DNA of 64,000 bases from Rhizobium rhizoryzae. GTDB lineage: Bacteria > Pseudomonadota > Alphaproteobacteria > Rhizobiales > Rhizobiaceae. Numbering within the stretch: position 1 is the first letter of the stretch; every line of letters starts with the position of its first letter. The notes under the pieces are model-generated. The model did not search any database, was not told the origin of the DNA, and worked only from the letters and a program-made list of their open reading frames with translations. The stretch is from positions 248,001 through 312,000 of the forward strand of contig NZ_CP049249.1 of the NCBI RefSeq assembly GCF_011046895.1, in the 5' to 3' direction. Positions 26,435 through 35,498 of this stretch are shown here, one piece after another. Position numbers and translations under genes: made by a program.

Positions 26435-26554
26435 GAGAGCGTGATACCAGCGAATTTACTTGCGCTTGATCGCCTATTTTCACTTGTAAGGCTTGATAAT
26501 CCGGCTAAAACTCTACGCCATTGCTTCATTTGCATGCCTGGGGAGGATTAAGCC

Positions 26555-27898
26555 ATGTCACGCAATGAAAATGTTTTTATTGCTTTAGAAGGCTGTCAAA
26601 CCGTTGCGTTACAGGAAGCGATCGATAAGGCCGCGCGAGATAGAGTGAGGCTGGTACTTGCGCCCGGTCTCTACATATCAGGGGGGCTGCGGCTACGAAG
26701 CGGTCTCGATCTGCACCTGTCCGAAGGTGCAGTGCTCCAGTTTCTGTCCGATTATGCGGCTTATGCCGACAACACGATTGATGTCATTGCCGAAGACTCC
26801 AACACAGCGATGATTCTCGCGCAGGATGCCGCCGATGTGCGCATTTCGGGCAAGGGCGTCATCAAGGCGCCTGGACCGGATTACGTTGTCGGTCGGCTGG
26901 ACGACATGGGCACGCATATTCCGGCGGCGCACCGGCCAAGGGTCCTCGTCTTCGATCGTTGCCGGAATGTGTCTCTCTCCGACTTCTCGGTCCGAAGCTC
27001 TCCGATGTGGACGATCCACCTGATCTCGACCCATGATGTGACGATCAGCGGCGTCAAAGTGGATAATGACAGAGAGATGCCAAATACGGACGGCATGGTG
27101 ATCGACTCCTGCGAACGCGTTTCCATCCGTGACTGCGATATCGCGACTGCCGACGACGGCGTCGTCCTGAAGACGAGCAGGGGATCGGATGGCAAAGCCG
27201 TCGGTGCCTGCCGGGATATCACGGTTCGCGATAGCAGGATCGAAAGCCGAAGCTGTGCCTTGAAAATCGGCACCGAAAGCTACGGCGATTTCGAAAACAT
27301 CCTGTTCGAGGATTGCGAGATCGTTCGCTCAAATCGCGCGCTCGGCATCTTTTCGCGAGACGGTGGCCGAGTGCGCAATATCGTTCATCGCAATATTCGC
27401 CTTGAGGCCAGCGAGACGCCGGACGGTTTCTGGGGGTCGGGCGAAGCGATCACCATCAATGTCGTGGACCGGCGGCCGGGCACGCCCGCAGGCTCTGTCG
27501 AGGATATCATCTTCGAAAACATCACCGGCACGATGGAGGGCGCGATCAACATTGTTGCTGACAGCGCGTCCGGCATTCGCAACGTGTCCTTCCGGAAACT
27601 GGCGATTGACCAGCGGGATGGCCGCTTCCGTGGGCAACGGTATGACATGCGCCCGACGCATTTCGATCTGGCCCCTTCGCCAGATGCTGCAGGTCGCGCC
27701 AATGCCTTCGTCAAGGACGAGAACGGGCAGGTGATCGGTCTTGTGCCTTATCCCGGAGGCATGCCTGCTTTCTTCGCATCGAACGTGGTCGGGCTTCAGC
27801 TTTCCGACGTCGAATTCCGGCGCCCATCGCCGCTTCCGTCTGGTTGGGGCGCAGAGGCTATCGTCGTGCGCGAGCGCGAAGCTGCAGTGTGGTCGTGA
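26555..27898 (+). CDS. GH28-family (polygalacturonase-like) glycoside hydrolase
   Basis: 447 residues of right-handed beta-helix type. GH28 motifs I and II are present: MPNTDGM (NTD at 177-179) and TADDGVVLKTS (DD at 200-201). The later G-H-G and R-I-K motifs of classical polygalacturonases are replaced by SCALKIGTES and NRALGIFS, as in many bacterial members of unknown specificity. There is no signal peptide, so it acts on imported oligosaccharides in the cytoplasm. A GGGGAGGA ribosome-binding site precedes the ATG. It is the first gene of the glycan-utilisation locus; the mannosidase follows with either a GTGA overlap or a 65-base gap, depending on start choice. Confidence 0.86.
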   Translation: MSRNENVFIALEGCQTVALQEAIDKAARDRVRLVLAPGLYISGGLRLRSGLDLHLSEGAVLQFLSDYAAYADNTIDVIAEDSNTAMILAQDAADVRISGKGVIKAPGPDYVVGRLDDMGTHIPAAHRPRVLVFDRCRNVSLSDFSVRSSPMWTIHLISTHDVTISGVKVDNDREMPNTDGMVIDSCERVSIRDCDIATADDGVVLKTSRGSDGKAVGACRDITVRDSRIESRSCALKIGTESYGDFENILFEDCEIVRSNRALGIFSRDGGRVRNIVHRNIRLEASETPDGFWGSGEAITINVVDRRPGTPAGSVEDIIFENITGTMEGAINIVADSASGIRNVSFRKLAIDQRDGRFRGQRYDMRPTHFDLAPSPDAAGRANAFVKDENGQVIGLVPYPGGMPAFFASNVVGLQLSDVEFRRPSPLPSGWGAEAIVVREREAAVWS

Positions 27899-27963
27899 AA
27901 GCTACCGCTAGCGCTTACGACACAGACATATCTGCGCTCCTGACCTCACACTGGAATGACCTC

Positions 27964-30900
27964 ATGAAACGCCTGAAGAAGCTTGATAACCTGCTGGCGC
28001 GCCTGCGTGAGCGCATCTTTACTCCTTTGGGCATCAATGTCCCGCTGGCTTACGCGCCCGGTTCCGCGGCCAATCGCCCTGCCATGGTGGCGAGCGATCG
28101 TGCTGGATGGACGGCCGTGTCCCGGGATCTCATCTGGGGTGAACCGGATGGCTATTACTGGTTCGGTGGCAAGATCATGCTTCCGCCCGAAGCCGAAGGA
28201 AAACGCATCGTTGTCAGCGTAGAGGCGGCGTTTGGCAGCGTGATGGGCAGAAGCGATCCGCAATGTCTCGTGCGGGTCAATGGCGCCATACGCCAAGGAG
28301 TGGACGGAAATCACCGCGAGTTTCTGCTGACCGCTGAGGGCAAAAGAGGCGAGGCCTTCGATATCCTCATTGAAGCTGGAACGATCGAAGACCGCAGGCA
28401 GCTAGGGTTCGCCTGCGCGCTCTATACGCATGATCTTGAAGTCGATGATCTCTACTATGATCTGCGCGCACCCCTCGATGTTGCACGCCTTCTGGCCGAA
28501 GACGATCCGCGCCGTCATTTCATCATGAACCATGTGGAGAAAGCCCTGGATCTGGTCGATCTCCGCCCAGGCGATAACGCGCGCTTTCTCCGTTCTGTTG
28601 CTGCGGCACGACTTGCTGCCCAACCCATTTATGAGACGCTGGATTTCGAGGCGAAGCCGACCATCACCGTCACCGGACATACCCATATCGATGTTGCGTG
28701 GCTCTGGCGGGTACGGGAAACGCGCCAGAAGATGGCTCGCTCCATGGCGACGGCGCTGGCGCTGATGCAGGACTTTCCAGACTACCGCTTCATGTATAAC
28801 CAATGCGTGCTTCTGGACTATCTGTCACAGGACTATCCTGAACTGTTCCAGCGGATCGAGGCTGAAGTAAAGACGGGCCGTTTTGAGATCGAAGGCGCGC
28901 TGTGGCTGGAGCCCGATGTCAACATTGCCGGTGGCGAAGCCCTGGTTCGCCATATCCTGTATGGTGTCGAGTATCATGAAAAGACCTTTGGCATCCGCCC
29001 ACGCATGGTTTGGTTGCCAGATACGTTCGGCTATTCCGCTTCCCTGCCTCAATTGATGGAGAAGTCGGGCCTCGACAGTTTCGTCACACACAAGTTGTCC
29101 TGGAACGATACCAACCGGATGCCGGATGAGACCCTGTTCTGGCAGGGTATCGATGGCACGAAAGTGCCCGCCTATTTCCTGACAACGCAGCCTTACGACT
29201 CAAGAAGCATCGGCACGACCTACTGCCCGGATCTGAAACCCAGCCACGTCATGGGCACCTGGCGCAGGCACGGCCAGCAAGAGTTGAACACAGAACTTTT
29301 CCTGGTCTATGGCCACGGTGACGGCGGTGGTGGCCCAACGCGGGAAATGCTGCAGAACATTCGGCGCATGGAACGCGGCATTCCTGGCTGCCCGAAAGTT
29401 GAACACGCCCCGATGCGACCCTTCTTCGAGCGGTTGATCGAGCGGATGAAGGCAAACCCCGAGAATTATCCAGTATGGGTCGGCGAGCTTTATGCGGAGT
29501 TCCATCGTGGAACGCTGACATCGGTTGCCAAGAACAAGCGCAACAACCGTCTGGCGGAAATCGCCTTGCGCGAGATCGAAATGCTGGCTGTTCTCGCACA
29601 GCGGCAAGCGGGTCATGCCTACCCCTCGAGGCAAATTCGCGCGCTTTGGGATATTGTGATGCTGAACCAGTTTCACGATATCCTGCCGGGTTCCTCCATC
29701 GGCCCGGTCTATGATGACAGTGACCGCGACTATGCAGAGTTTTTTGAAACGGCTGCACGGCTGACTGCCGAACTGCTCGATGTCTTGCGGGCACGTGAGG
29801 GGCTCTCCGTGTTGAACACGCTGCCTCGCACGCGCAGTGGTCTTGCCTTTACCACGCAGGACATTGGCTCTGCCTCTCGGCAGGTCATACATCGCGCGGA
29901 TGGCGCAGCAGAGTTCGCCATTCCAGTCAGCAACGCGGCGGCGCTCGGCTTCAGTTCTGTTCAAGCATCGCCGGAACAGGGCCCGGCGCCCGTTGTGACG
30001 CTGTCTTCGCTCGAAAACCCGAACCTTGTCGTGCGCTTCAATGACACGGGCGGTATTACCTCGATTTTCGACCGTCTCGCAGATCGGGAATTGCTACCGT
30101 CAGGAGCGATTGCGAACCAGCTCCAGATCTTCCGTGACATGCCCGTGCAGTTCGATGCCTGGGATATCGATGCCGATTTCGAGGATCAGCCCTATGAGCT
30201 GGGCGCTCCGGTTGATTACCGGATTGTGGAGCAGGGGCCTCTGCGCTCGGCCCTCCGTTTCGAGTGGGCTTATGAAAACTCGCGTATTGTACAGATCGTT
30301 TCTCTTGAAGCGGACTCGCGGCAAGTGGAGTTCGATACCTATATCGACTGGCATGAGCACAATACGCTGCTGAAGACTGGCTTCCCGCTGGCGCTCAACT
30401 CTGCATCGGTCGAGGCTGAGATCCAGTTTGGCCATGTCAGCCGCGCAAGCCATCGCAACACCTCATGGGATCGAGCACGGTTCGAATGTTCCATGCAGCG
30501 CTGGGTATCCATGCAGGAACCGGGCTTTGGTGCGGCTTTGCTGAATGACAGCAAATATGGCTACGACGCCAAGGGCAATATGCTGAGACTGACGTTGCTG
30601 CGTTCGCCGACCTATCCATGGGAGCAGGCAGATCAGGGCCAACATCGCTTCCGCTATGCATTGATGTTGCATGATGGCAATCTCGTCGCAGTCCATGAAG
30701 CAGCCGAGGAATTCAACAATCCACTCCGCATCGTATCCGGTCACTTTGCGGCTGCGCTGCCCTTCGAGGTTGAAGGAGAAGGCGTCGCAGTCGAAGCGGT
30801 CAAACGGGCGGAAGGCGATGATGCCCTCATCGTTCGCCTGTGGGAGACGGGAGCACGACAGAGAACAATTGCGCTTCGGCTTCATAGCGCCATCGCAACA

Positions 30901-31029
30901 ATCGAGACCGTGGATCTCCTCGAACGCGACCCGCAGCCATTGCAGATCTCCCCGGATGGTCATGTGGCGCTGACTCTGAAACCATTTGAAATCGTGACAC
31001 TGAAATTGACAGGAACTGGCAAGTCATGA
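27964..31029 (+). CDS. GH38-family alpha-mannosidase
   Basis: 1021 residues from ATG 27964; a GTG at 27895 overlapping the previous stop would add 23 residues. The zinc site and nucleophile region are clear: TGHTHIDVAWLW, WLPDTFGYSASLPQLMEKSG (catalytic Asp) and NQFHDILPGSSIGPV. These retaining, zinc-dependent enzymes remove alpha-linked mannose. The C-terminal half is the family's beta-sandwich region. No signal peptide is present, so it acts in the cytoplasm. Its presence next to GH28 and GH105 enzymes is unusual for a plain pectin locus and points to a mannose-containing acidic glycan. The stop overlaps the next ATG. Confidence 0.92.
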   Translation: MKRLKKLDNLLARLRERIFTPLGINVPLAYAPGSAANRPAMVASDRAGWTAVSRDLIWGEPDGYYWFGGKIMLPPEAEGKRIVVSVEAAFGSVMGRSDPQCLVRVNGAIRQGVDGNHREFLLTAEGKRGEAFDILIEAGTIEDRRQLGFACALYTHDLEVDDLYYDLRAPLDVARLLAEDDPRRHFIMNHVEKALDLVDLRPGDNARFLRSVAAARLAAQPIYETLDFEAKPTITVTGHTHIDVAWLWRVRETRQKMARSMATALALMQDFPDYRFMYNQCVLLDYLSQDYPELFQRIEAEVKTGRFEIEGALWLEPDVNIAGGEALVRHILYGVEYHEKTFGIRPRMVWLPDTFGYSASLPQLMEKSGLDSFVTHKLSWNDTNRMPDETLFWQGIDGTKVPAYFLTTQPYDSRSIGTTYCPDLKPSHVMGTWRRHGQQELNTELFLVYGHGDGGGGPTREMLQNIRRMERGIPGCPKVEHAPMRPFFERLIERMKANPENYPVWVGELYAEFHRGTLTSVAKNKRNNRLAEIALREIEMLAVLAQRQAGHAYPSRQIRALWDIVMLNQFHDILPGSSIGPVYDDSDRDYAEFFETAARLTAELLDVLRAREGLSVLNTLPRTRSGLAFTTQDIGSASRQVIHRADGAAEFAIPVSNAAALGFSSVQASPEQGPAPVVTLSSLENPNLVVRFNDTGGITSIFDRLADRELLPSGAIANQLQIFRDMPVQFDAWDIDADFEDQPYELGAPVDYRIVEQGPLRSALRFEWAYENSRIVQIVSLEADSRQVEFDTYIDWHEHNTLLKTGFPLALNSASVEAEIQFGHVSRASHRNTSWDRARFECSMQRWVSMQEPGFGAALLNDSKYGYDAKGNMLRLTLLRSPTYPWEQADQGQHRFRYALMLHDGNLVAVHEAAEEFNNPLRIVSGHFAAALPFEVEGEGVAVEAVKRAEGDDALIVRLWETGARQRTIALRLHSAIATIETVDLLERDPQPLQISPDGHVALTLKPFEIVTLKLTGTGKS

Positions 31030-32261
31030 ACGCGCCCTATCATCAGATCGATGTAACGATCGACACATTTCCGGAAGGCGAAAAATCCTTTGTCGAAATT
31101 CCCTTCTCGGTTGGTCCCGATGTAGACCGCATTGAAGTCAGCTATCACTATCCCTTCGGCGGCGGTGGCAGCGTGATCGATCTCGGCGTTGCGCGAAACG
31201 GCCGCATGCGTGGATGGACCGGCTCAGAACGCGGCCACATCACGGTTGAAGAAGATCGCGCGACCCCGGGCTATGATGCAGGGCCGCTGCCTGGCTCGTG
31301 GCATGTGGTGCTCGGGATCGTGAAAATCGGGCCGAACTGCAAGGTTGATGTCCAGATCCGCTTGATCAACAAACAGAAGCAGTGGCTGGTCGGCGAACTG
31401 CACAGTCATTCGGAACACTCGGATGGCGGTGTCACGGTTCTGGATGCAATCTACCGCGCACGCGCCGCGCGTCTGAATTTCGTATCCATTACCGACCACA
31501 ACACCATTTCGCAGAATTTCATTCGCCCGGACGATCCCGACATTTTGGTCATCCCCGCGATAGAACTGACCTCCTTCTATGGCCACACGAACTTTCATGG
31601 CGTGGCAAAACCCGTCGAGGACTGGCGCTGCCGCTCGCCGAAAGATGTTGCCGACAAGATGCTGGAGGCGAAGGCAAACGGGGCAACGATTGTCATCAAC
31701 CACCCATTTCAGAATTCCGATGGTGGGCGTTGGCAATCAGGTTTCGATGTGTGCTTCGATGCCTACGAAATCTGGAACGGCAACTGGTCCGTGATGAACG
31801 AGCAGGGGCTCGCATTCTGGCAGGAATTGCTGGTGCAGGGCCGTCGGATCCCGGCGACGGGTGGCAGCGATTTCCATCTCAAGAACCGTCGTCGTCATGG
31901 ACGGCCCGCAAACCGGCTTCTGTCGAAAGGCCATTCTATTGCGGCGATCCTCGAGGCGGTTCGGGCGGGTCGCAATGTCGTATGTCATTCGCCGGACGAA
32001 GCGATGGCAAAGCCATTTGGCGAAACTACTCCCGATTTTGGTTCGCAGGTGTCTGTTGGCACAAGTGTTCCGGTCGAATTCAGTGGCCTGAGTGTAGGAG
32101 ACGAGGTTCGGGTGATTACCGAGAAGGGGCAGATTGGTGTACAACACGCCGATGCCGCAAGCTTTGTGCTGGACCACCGCTTCGAGGGACAGTTCGTTCG
32201 CTTCGAAGTGTGGCATGGCAAGGAACCCAAGCTGTTCACCAATCCATTTTACGCCGAATAG
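31026..32261 (+). CDS. CehA/McbA-type PHP-domain metallohydrolase
   Basis: 411 residues. The first ~110 residues look like a beta-sandwich. The PHP metal site starts with GELHSHSEHSDGG (ELHSH at 124-128), followed by SITDHN, INHPFQNSDG and a late ATGGSDFH motif. Relatives hydrolyse phosphoesters or carbamates; the role in a sugar locus may be removal of an ester or phosphate substituent from an imported oligosaccharide (inference). It overlaps the mannosidase stop by four bases and the LacI gene starts ten bases after its end, so all are one operon. Confidence 0.8.
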   Translation: MNAPYHQIDVTIDTFPEGEKSFVEIPFSVGPDVDRIEVSYHYPFGGGGSVIDLGVARNGRMRGWTGSERGHITVEEDRATPGYDAGPLPGSWHVVLGIVKIGPNCKVDVQIRLINKQKQWLVGELHSHSEHSDGGVTVLDAIYRARAARLNFVSITDHNTISQNFIRPDDPDILVIPAIELTSFYGHTNFHGVAKPVEDWRCRSPKDVADKMLEAKANGATIVINHPFQNSDGGRWQSGFDVCFDAYEIWNGNWSVMNEQGLAFWQELLVQGRRIPATGGSDFHLKNRRRHGRPANRLLSKGHSIAAILEAVRAGRNVVCHSPDEAMAKPFGETTPDFGSQVSVGTSVPVEFSGLSVGDEVRVITEKGQIGVQHADAASFVLDHRFEGQFVRFEVWHGKEPKLFTNPFYAE

Positions 32262-32271
32262 GGGATAGAAT

Positions 32272-33324
32272 TTGGACCGTCGCACAGAGCGCAAGATCGG
32301 CATCAAGGATGTATCCAAGGAGGCGGGCGTTGCGCTCAGCACGGTGTCGCACGTGCTGAATGGAACGGCGCCGATTTCCGCCGAGGTTCGGATCAAGGTT
32401 CTGGAGGCGGCTCGGCGGCTGGGTTATCTCGCCAAGCGGCAGCAGAAAGGCGCAATCGCCTCCCTCAGCACGATCTACCTTGCCGTGCCGCCCGGCAATC
32501 TGCCGCATAACGACATCAACCTGGTTTCGTGGACGCTGCTGACTGCACTCTCCCGCGAATGCGAGCGGCGCGGTATCAAGATCGTGGCGCACAACGGTTC
32601 ACCTGAGTTGAACGCGGCAGAGATTCTTGCGGGCGCCAAGGCGGTCAACGCAGAAGGGATCATCCTCGTCTACGATGATAATCCGAAACTTCTACGGCCG
32701 CTCGCGGCTTCGAACTACGCCATTGTCTTACTCAATGGCGAAGACCCGACCATGTCGGTAGATACGGTTGCGCCCGCGAACCGCTATGCAGCACGGCTTG
32801 CTACGCAGTGGCTTCTTTCGCGCGGCCACCGGCGCATTCTTCATCTGACATGGCGCGGACGCAGTACCATCATGCGGCGCCTCGACGGTTTCCATGATGC
32901 CTATATGGAACAGAATCTTCCTCTGGATCTTGGTCGCACGATTTATGCGGATGGCTATGAACCGGATCATGCGCGGGAGGCGTTGAGGTCGTTCATCTCT
33001 CGCCACGGCGGCCTGGATGGCCACACGGCAGTCTTTTGTGCCGCAGATAACCTTGCGATCGGGGCGTTGAGCGAGTTGCAGGCGCAAGGTTTCCAGATTC
33101 CCGGTGACATCGCGGTCGTCGGATTTGACGGCGTCGCCCCAGGCGACCTGACCGTTCCGTCTCTGACCACAGTCCGGGTTCCGCTCGACTCGCTCGCTGT
33201 GGCCACACTGAAGGCGTTGGAGCAGAGGCTTTCAATCAGCGGACACGATCACCCGACCCAACGCATTGAATTGGGTTGCCGTCTCATCGAGCGGGATAGC
33301 GCGGCATCCAACCTCCTTCGCTGA
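32272..33324 (+). CDS. LacI-family transcriptional regulator
   Basis: 350 residues. The N-terminal helix-turn-helix reads IKDVSKEAGVALSTVSHVLN, and the C-terminal part is a periplasmic-binding-protein-like ligand domain ending in PSLTTVRVPLDSLAVATLKA. The start is TTG at 32272, supported by AGGGGA seven bases upstream; no better in-frame start exists before the helix-turn-helix. It lies in the middle of the glycan locus and should control it, sensing a sugar released by the enzymes or carried by the transporter. A 124-base gap follows, with candidate operators. Confidence 0.92.
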   Translation: MDRRTERKIGIKDVSKEAGVALSTVSHVLNGTAPISAEVRIKVLEAARRLGYLAKRQQKGAIASLSTIYLAVPPGNLPHNDINLVSWTLLTALSRECERRGIKIVAHNGSPELNAAEILAGAKAVNAEGIILVYDDNPKLLRPLAASNYAIVLLNGEDPTMSVDTVAPANRYAARLATQWLLSRGHRRILHLTWRGRSTIMRRLDGFHDAYMEQNLPLDLGRTIYADGYEPDHAREALRSFISRHGGLDGHTAVFCAADNLAIGALSELQAQGFQIPGDIAVVGFDGVAPGDLTVPSLTTVRVPLDSLAVATLKALEQRLSISGHDHPTQRIELGCRLIERDSAASNLLR

Positions 33325-33333
33325 TGCGAAAAA

Positions 33334-33360
33334 TGAAAATATTTTTGTCCTTGATTTTCA
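33334..33360. promoter_or_regulatory. TGAAAAT-N13-ATTTTCA inverted repeat upstream of the importer genes
   Basis: A 7-bp inverted repeat (33334-33340 and 33354-33360) lies in the LacI-to-binding-protein gap, around an AAAATATTTT palindrome at about 33337-33346. The same ATTTTCAC string occurs at 26476-26483 in the leader of the GH28 gene. This makes it a candidate shared operator for the locus, but LacI-family sites usually have a central CG, which is absent here. Confidence 0.3.
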
Positions 33361-33448
33361 CACTCCGATGAAAGATCGTCCGTTTCAGGGCGATTTAATG
33401 GGAAATATAGTGGTTATCGCCGAAATTTTTCCATCTGGGAGGACGGGC

Positions 33449-35353
33449 ATGCGCAATAATAGAAAAATTTTCATTGCATCAATAGTTGCTCTTCTGACGA
33501 GCTGTGCCGCCACGACGGCGCTTGCGTTTCAGGAGTCGCCGATGCTGGCCGAACAGGTGAAGGCCGGGAAGCTTCCGCCGGTTGAAAAGCGTCTTCCTGC
33601 AAAGCCCCGTGTGCTGGATCTCGGTGAGGCAGGTACATTTGGTGGCACGTGGCATCGCGCCTATAAGGGACCTGGTGATCGCTGGGGTCCGACCAAGCTG
33701 CTTGAAGAACGCGCGGTGAAATTCGTCATGGGCGAGGATGGCAAGCTTGAGCTGATGCCAACCTTCATCGAAAGCTACAAGATGAGCCCGGATGCGAAGG
33801 AATTCACCTTCACGCTTCTTGAAGGCCTCAAGTGGTCCGACGGCCAGCCGGTCACGACGGAAGACGTCAAGTTCTGGTATGAAGACGTGTTCATGAACCG
33901 TGACATCGTGCCGGTGATTGATACGCTTTATGCGCCTGGCGGCAAGCCGATGAAGGTCGATATCGTCGATGCGCGCACCTTCAAGGTGTCGTTCGAAACA
34001 CCTTACGTCTACTTCCTGACGATCATGGCGAAGGACTCGATTGGAGAGCCAAGCCTTGACCGCCCAACCTTCATTCAGCCGAAGCATTACCTGAAGAACT
34101 TCCATCCCAAGTATGTGGACAAGGCCGCTCTCGACAAGGCCGTTGCGGAAAAGGGCGTCAAGAAGTGGCAGGATCTGTGGGGCTCCAAGGGCCCGATCAC
34201 GGCCTGGAACCAGAACCCCGCTCTGCCGGTCATTACGCCCTGGAAGATCGTGACACCTCCACCGGCCGATGTCATGGTGATGGAGCGCAATCCTTATTAC
34301 TACGTGGTCGACAAGGCGGGTAACCAGCTGCCCTATATCGATCGCGTCGAGCACAAGCTCTTCGACGCACAGGAAAGCTTCAACCTGATGGTCGTGCAGG
34401 GCCAGCTGGATATGCAACAGCGCTTCACGAACAATGGTGACTTCACCTTCTACAAGGAGAACGAGAAGAAGGGGAATTACAAGGTTCTGAAGTGGACCAA
34501 CTCCGAAGTCTGGTCGCTCGTGCCCAACCTCACAACCAAGAACAAGCAATTGCAGGAGCTGTATGCAAAGGCCGAGTTCCGTCAGGCGCTGAGCATAGGT
34601 GTCGATCGTGATACGATCAACGAGCTCGCCCAGTCCGGTCTCGGAGAAGCGCGTTCTGCCTCGCCGGTCTCCGGTTCACCTTACTATCAGGAAGACCTCG
34701 AGAAGCACTGGGCTGAATTCGATCCCGAAAAGGCAAACAAGCTGCTCGACCAGATCGGTCTGAACAAGAAGGATGCCGACGGTTTCCGCCTGGGTCCGGA
34801 TGGGAAGCGCGTGACCATCGTTGTTGAAGCCAACCAGGATGCGTTTGCGAACACGCTGGAACTGGTTCGCAACAGCTGGAAGGACATCGGTATCGAGCTT
34901 CAGGCGCGTATTATCGACCGTACGGCGTTCGATGCAAACCGCGACAACAACAGCTTCGAGATGCAGTACACCTCCTTCGACCGCCTTTCCATCGTGCCTT
35001 CCGATCCGCGCCTCATCCTTGGTGACGATGGATACGGTCAGGAATACTACAAGTGGCACGAAACCAAGGGCGTATCGGGCATTGAGCCGCCAAAGGATCA
35101 TCCGATCCGCAAGCTCTGGGCTGCGTGGGAAAAGGCTTCCGTTGCGGGCACGCAGGAAGAGGCGGACAAGGCCGTCAACGAGATGATCCGCACCTTTGTC
35201 GAACAAGGTTATGTCATTGGTCTCGTGGGTGAAACCCCGGCGCTGGTCATTGCCAAGAATACCGTGAAGAATGTCCGCGACGGTCTGATCAACGACGACG
35301 TGACGCGCGGCGAAGGATTGGCCTTCCCGGCGCAGTTCTTCTTCGCAAAATGA
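33449..35353 (+). CDS. Family-5 (AgpA-like) ABC transporter substrate-binding protein
   Basis: 634 residues from ATG 33449, which has GGGAGGA seven bases upstream; the longer frame from 33266 begins inside the lacI gene and is rejected. It has a Sec signal (IFIASIVALLTSCAATTALA); LTSC also fits a lipobox, so lipoprotein processing is possible. The mature start (ESPMLAEQVKAGKLPPVEKR, RLPAKPRVLDL) is of the AgpA/alpha-galactoside type, and FTFTLLEGLKWSDG, VMERNPYYYVVD and FRQALSIGVDRD are family-5 motifs. It resembles the binding protein at 10742. It probably carries an oligosaccharide from the locus substrate. Two hairpins follow. Confidence 0.92.
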   Translation: MRNNRKIFIASIVALLTSCAATTALAFQESPMLAEQVKAGKLPPVEKRLPAKPRVLDLGEAGTFGGTWHRAYKGPGDRWGPTKLLEERAVKFVMGEDGKLELMPTFIESYKMSPDAKEFTFTLLEGLKWSDGQPVTTEDVKFWYEDVFMNRDIVPVIDTLYAPGGKPMKVDIVDARTFKVSFETPYVYFLTIMAKDSIGEPSLDRPTFIQPKHYLKNFHPKYVDKAALDKAVAEKGVKKWQDLWGSKGPITAWNQNPALPVITPWKIVTPPPADVMVMERNPYYYVVDKAGNQLPYIDRVEHKLFDAQESFNLMVVQGQLDMQQRFTNNGDFTFYKENEKKGNYKVLKWTNSEVWSLVPNLTTKNKQLQELYAKAEFRQALSIGVDRDTINELAQSGLGEARSASPVSGSPYYQEDLEKHWAEFDPEKANKLLDQIGLNKKDADGFRLGPDGKRVTIVVEANQDAFANTLELVRNSWKDIGIELQARIIDRTAFDANRDNNSFEMQYTSFDRLSIVPSDPRLILGDDGYGQEYYKWHETKGVSGIEPPKDHPIRKLWAAWEKASVAGTQEEADKAVNEMIRTFVEQGYVIGLVGETPALVIAKNTVKNVRDGLINDDVTRGEGLAFPAQFFFAK

Positions 35354-35359
35354 TGAAGA

Positions 35360-35391
35360 GACGCCCGCGGCACTTGGTGATCGTGGGCGTC
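35360..35391 (+). terminator. Stem-loop after the AgpA-like binding-protein gene (1)
   Basis: GACGCCC (35360-35366) pairs with GGGCGTC (35385-35391) seven bases after the stop, and ATTTTCC follows. A partial terminator or 3'-end stabiliser is likely, as at ugpB. Confidence 0.55.
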
Positions 35392-35433
35392 ATTTTCCAT
35401 TGAACTGAACCGGACCAAAGCTGTTTCGGCGAG

Positions 35434-35460
35434 CCTGTTGCCCCCTTTCGTGGCAACAGG
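35434..35460 (+). repeat. Stem-loop before the DppB-type permease gene (2)
   Basis: CCTGTTGCC pairs perfectly with GGCAACAGG over a nine-base loop, 39 bases before the permease ATG. A 9-bp stem here may act as a second roadblock or as a regulatory leader structure. Confidence 0.5.
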
Positions 35461-35498
35461 CCCCGTGACCATGCGCCCGGTGCCCGGAAAGGGAAGCC

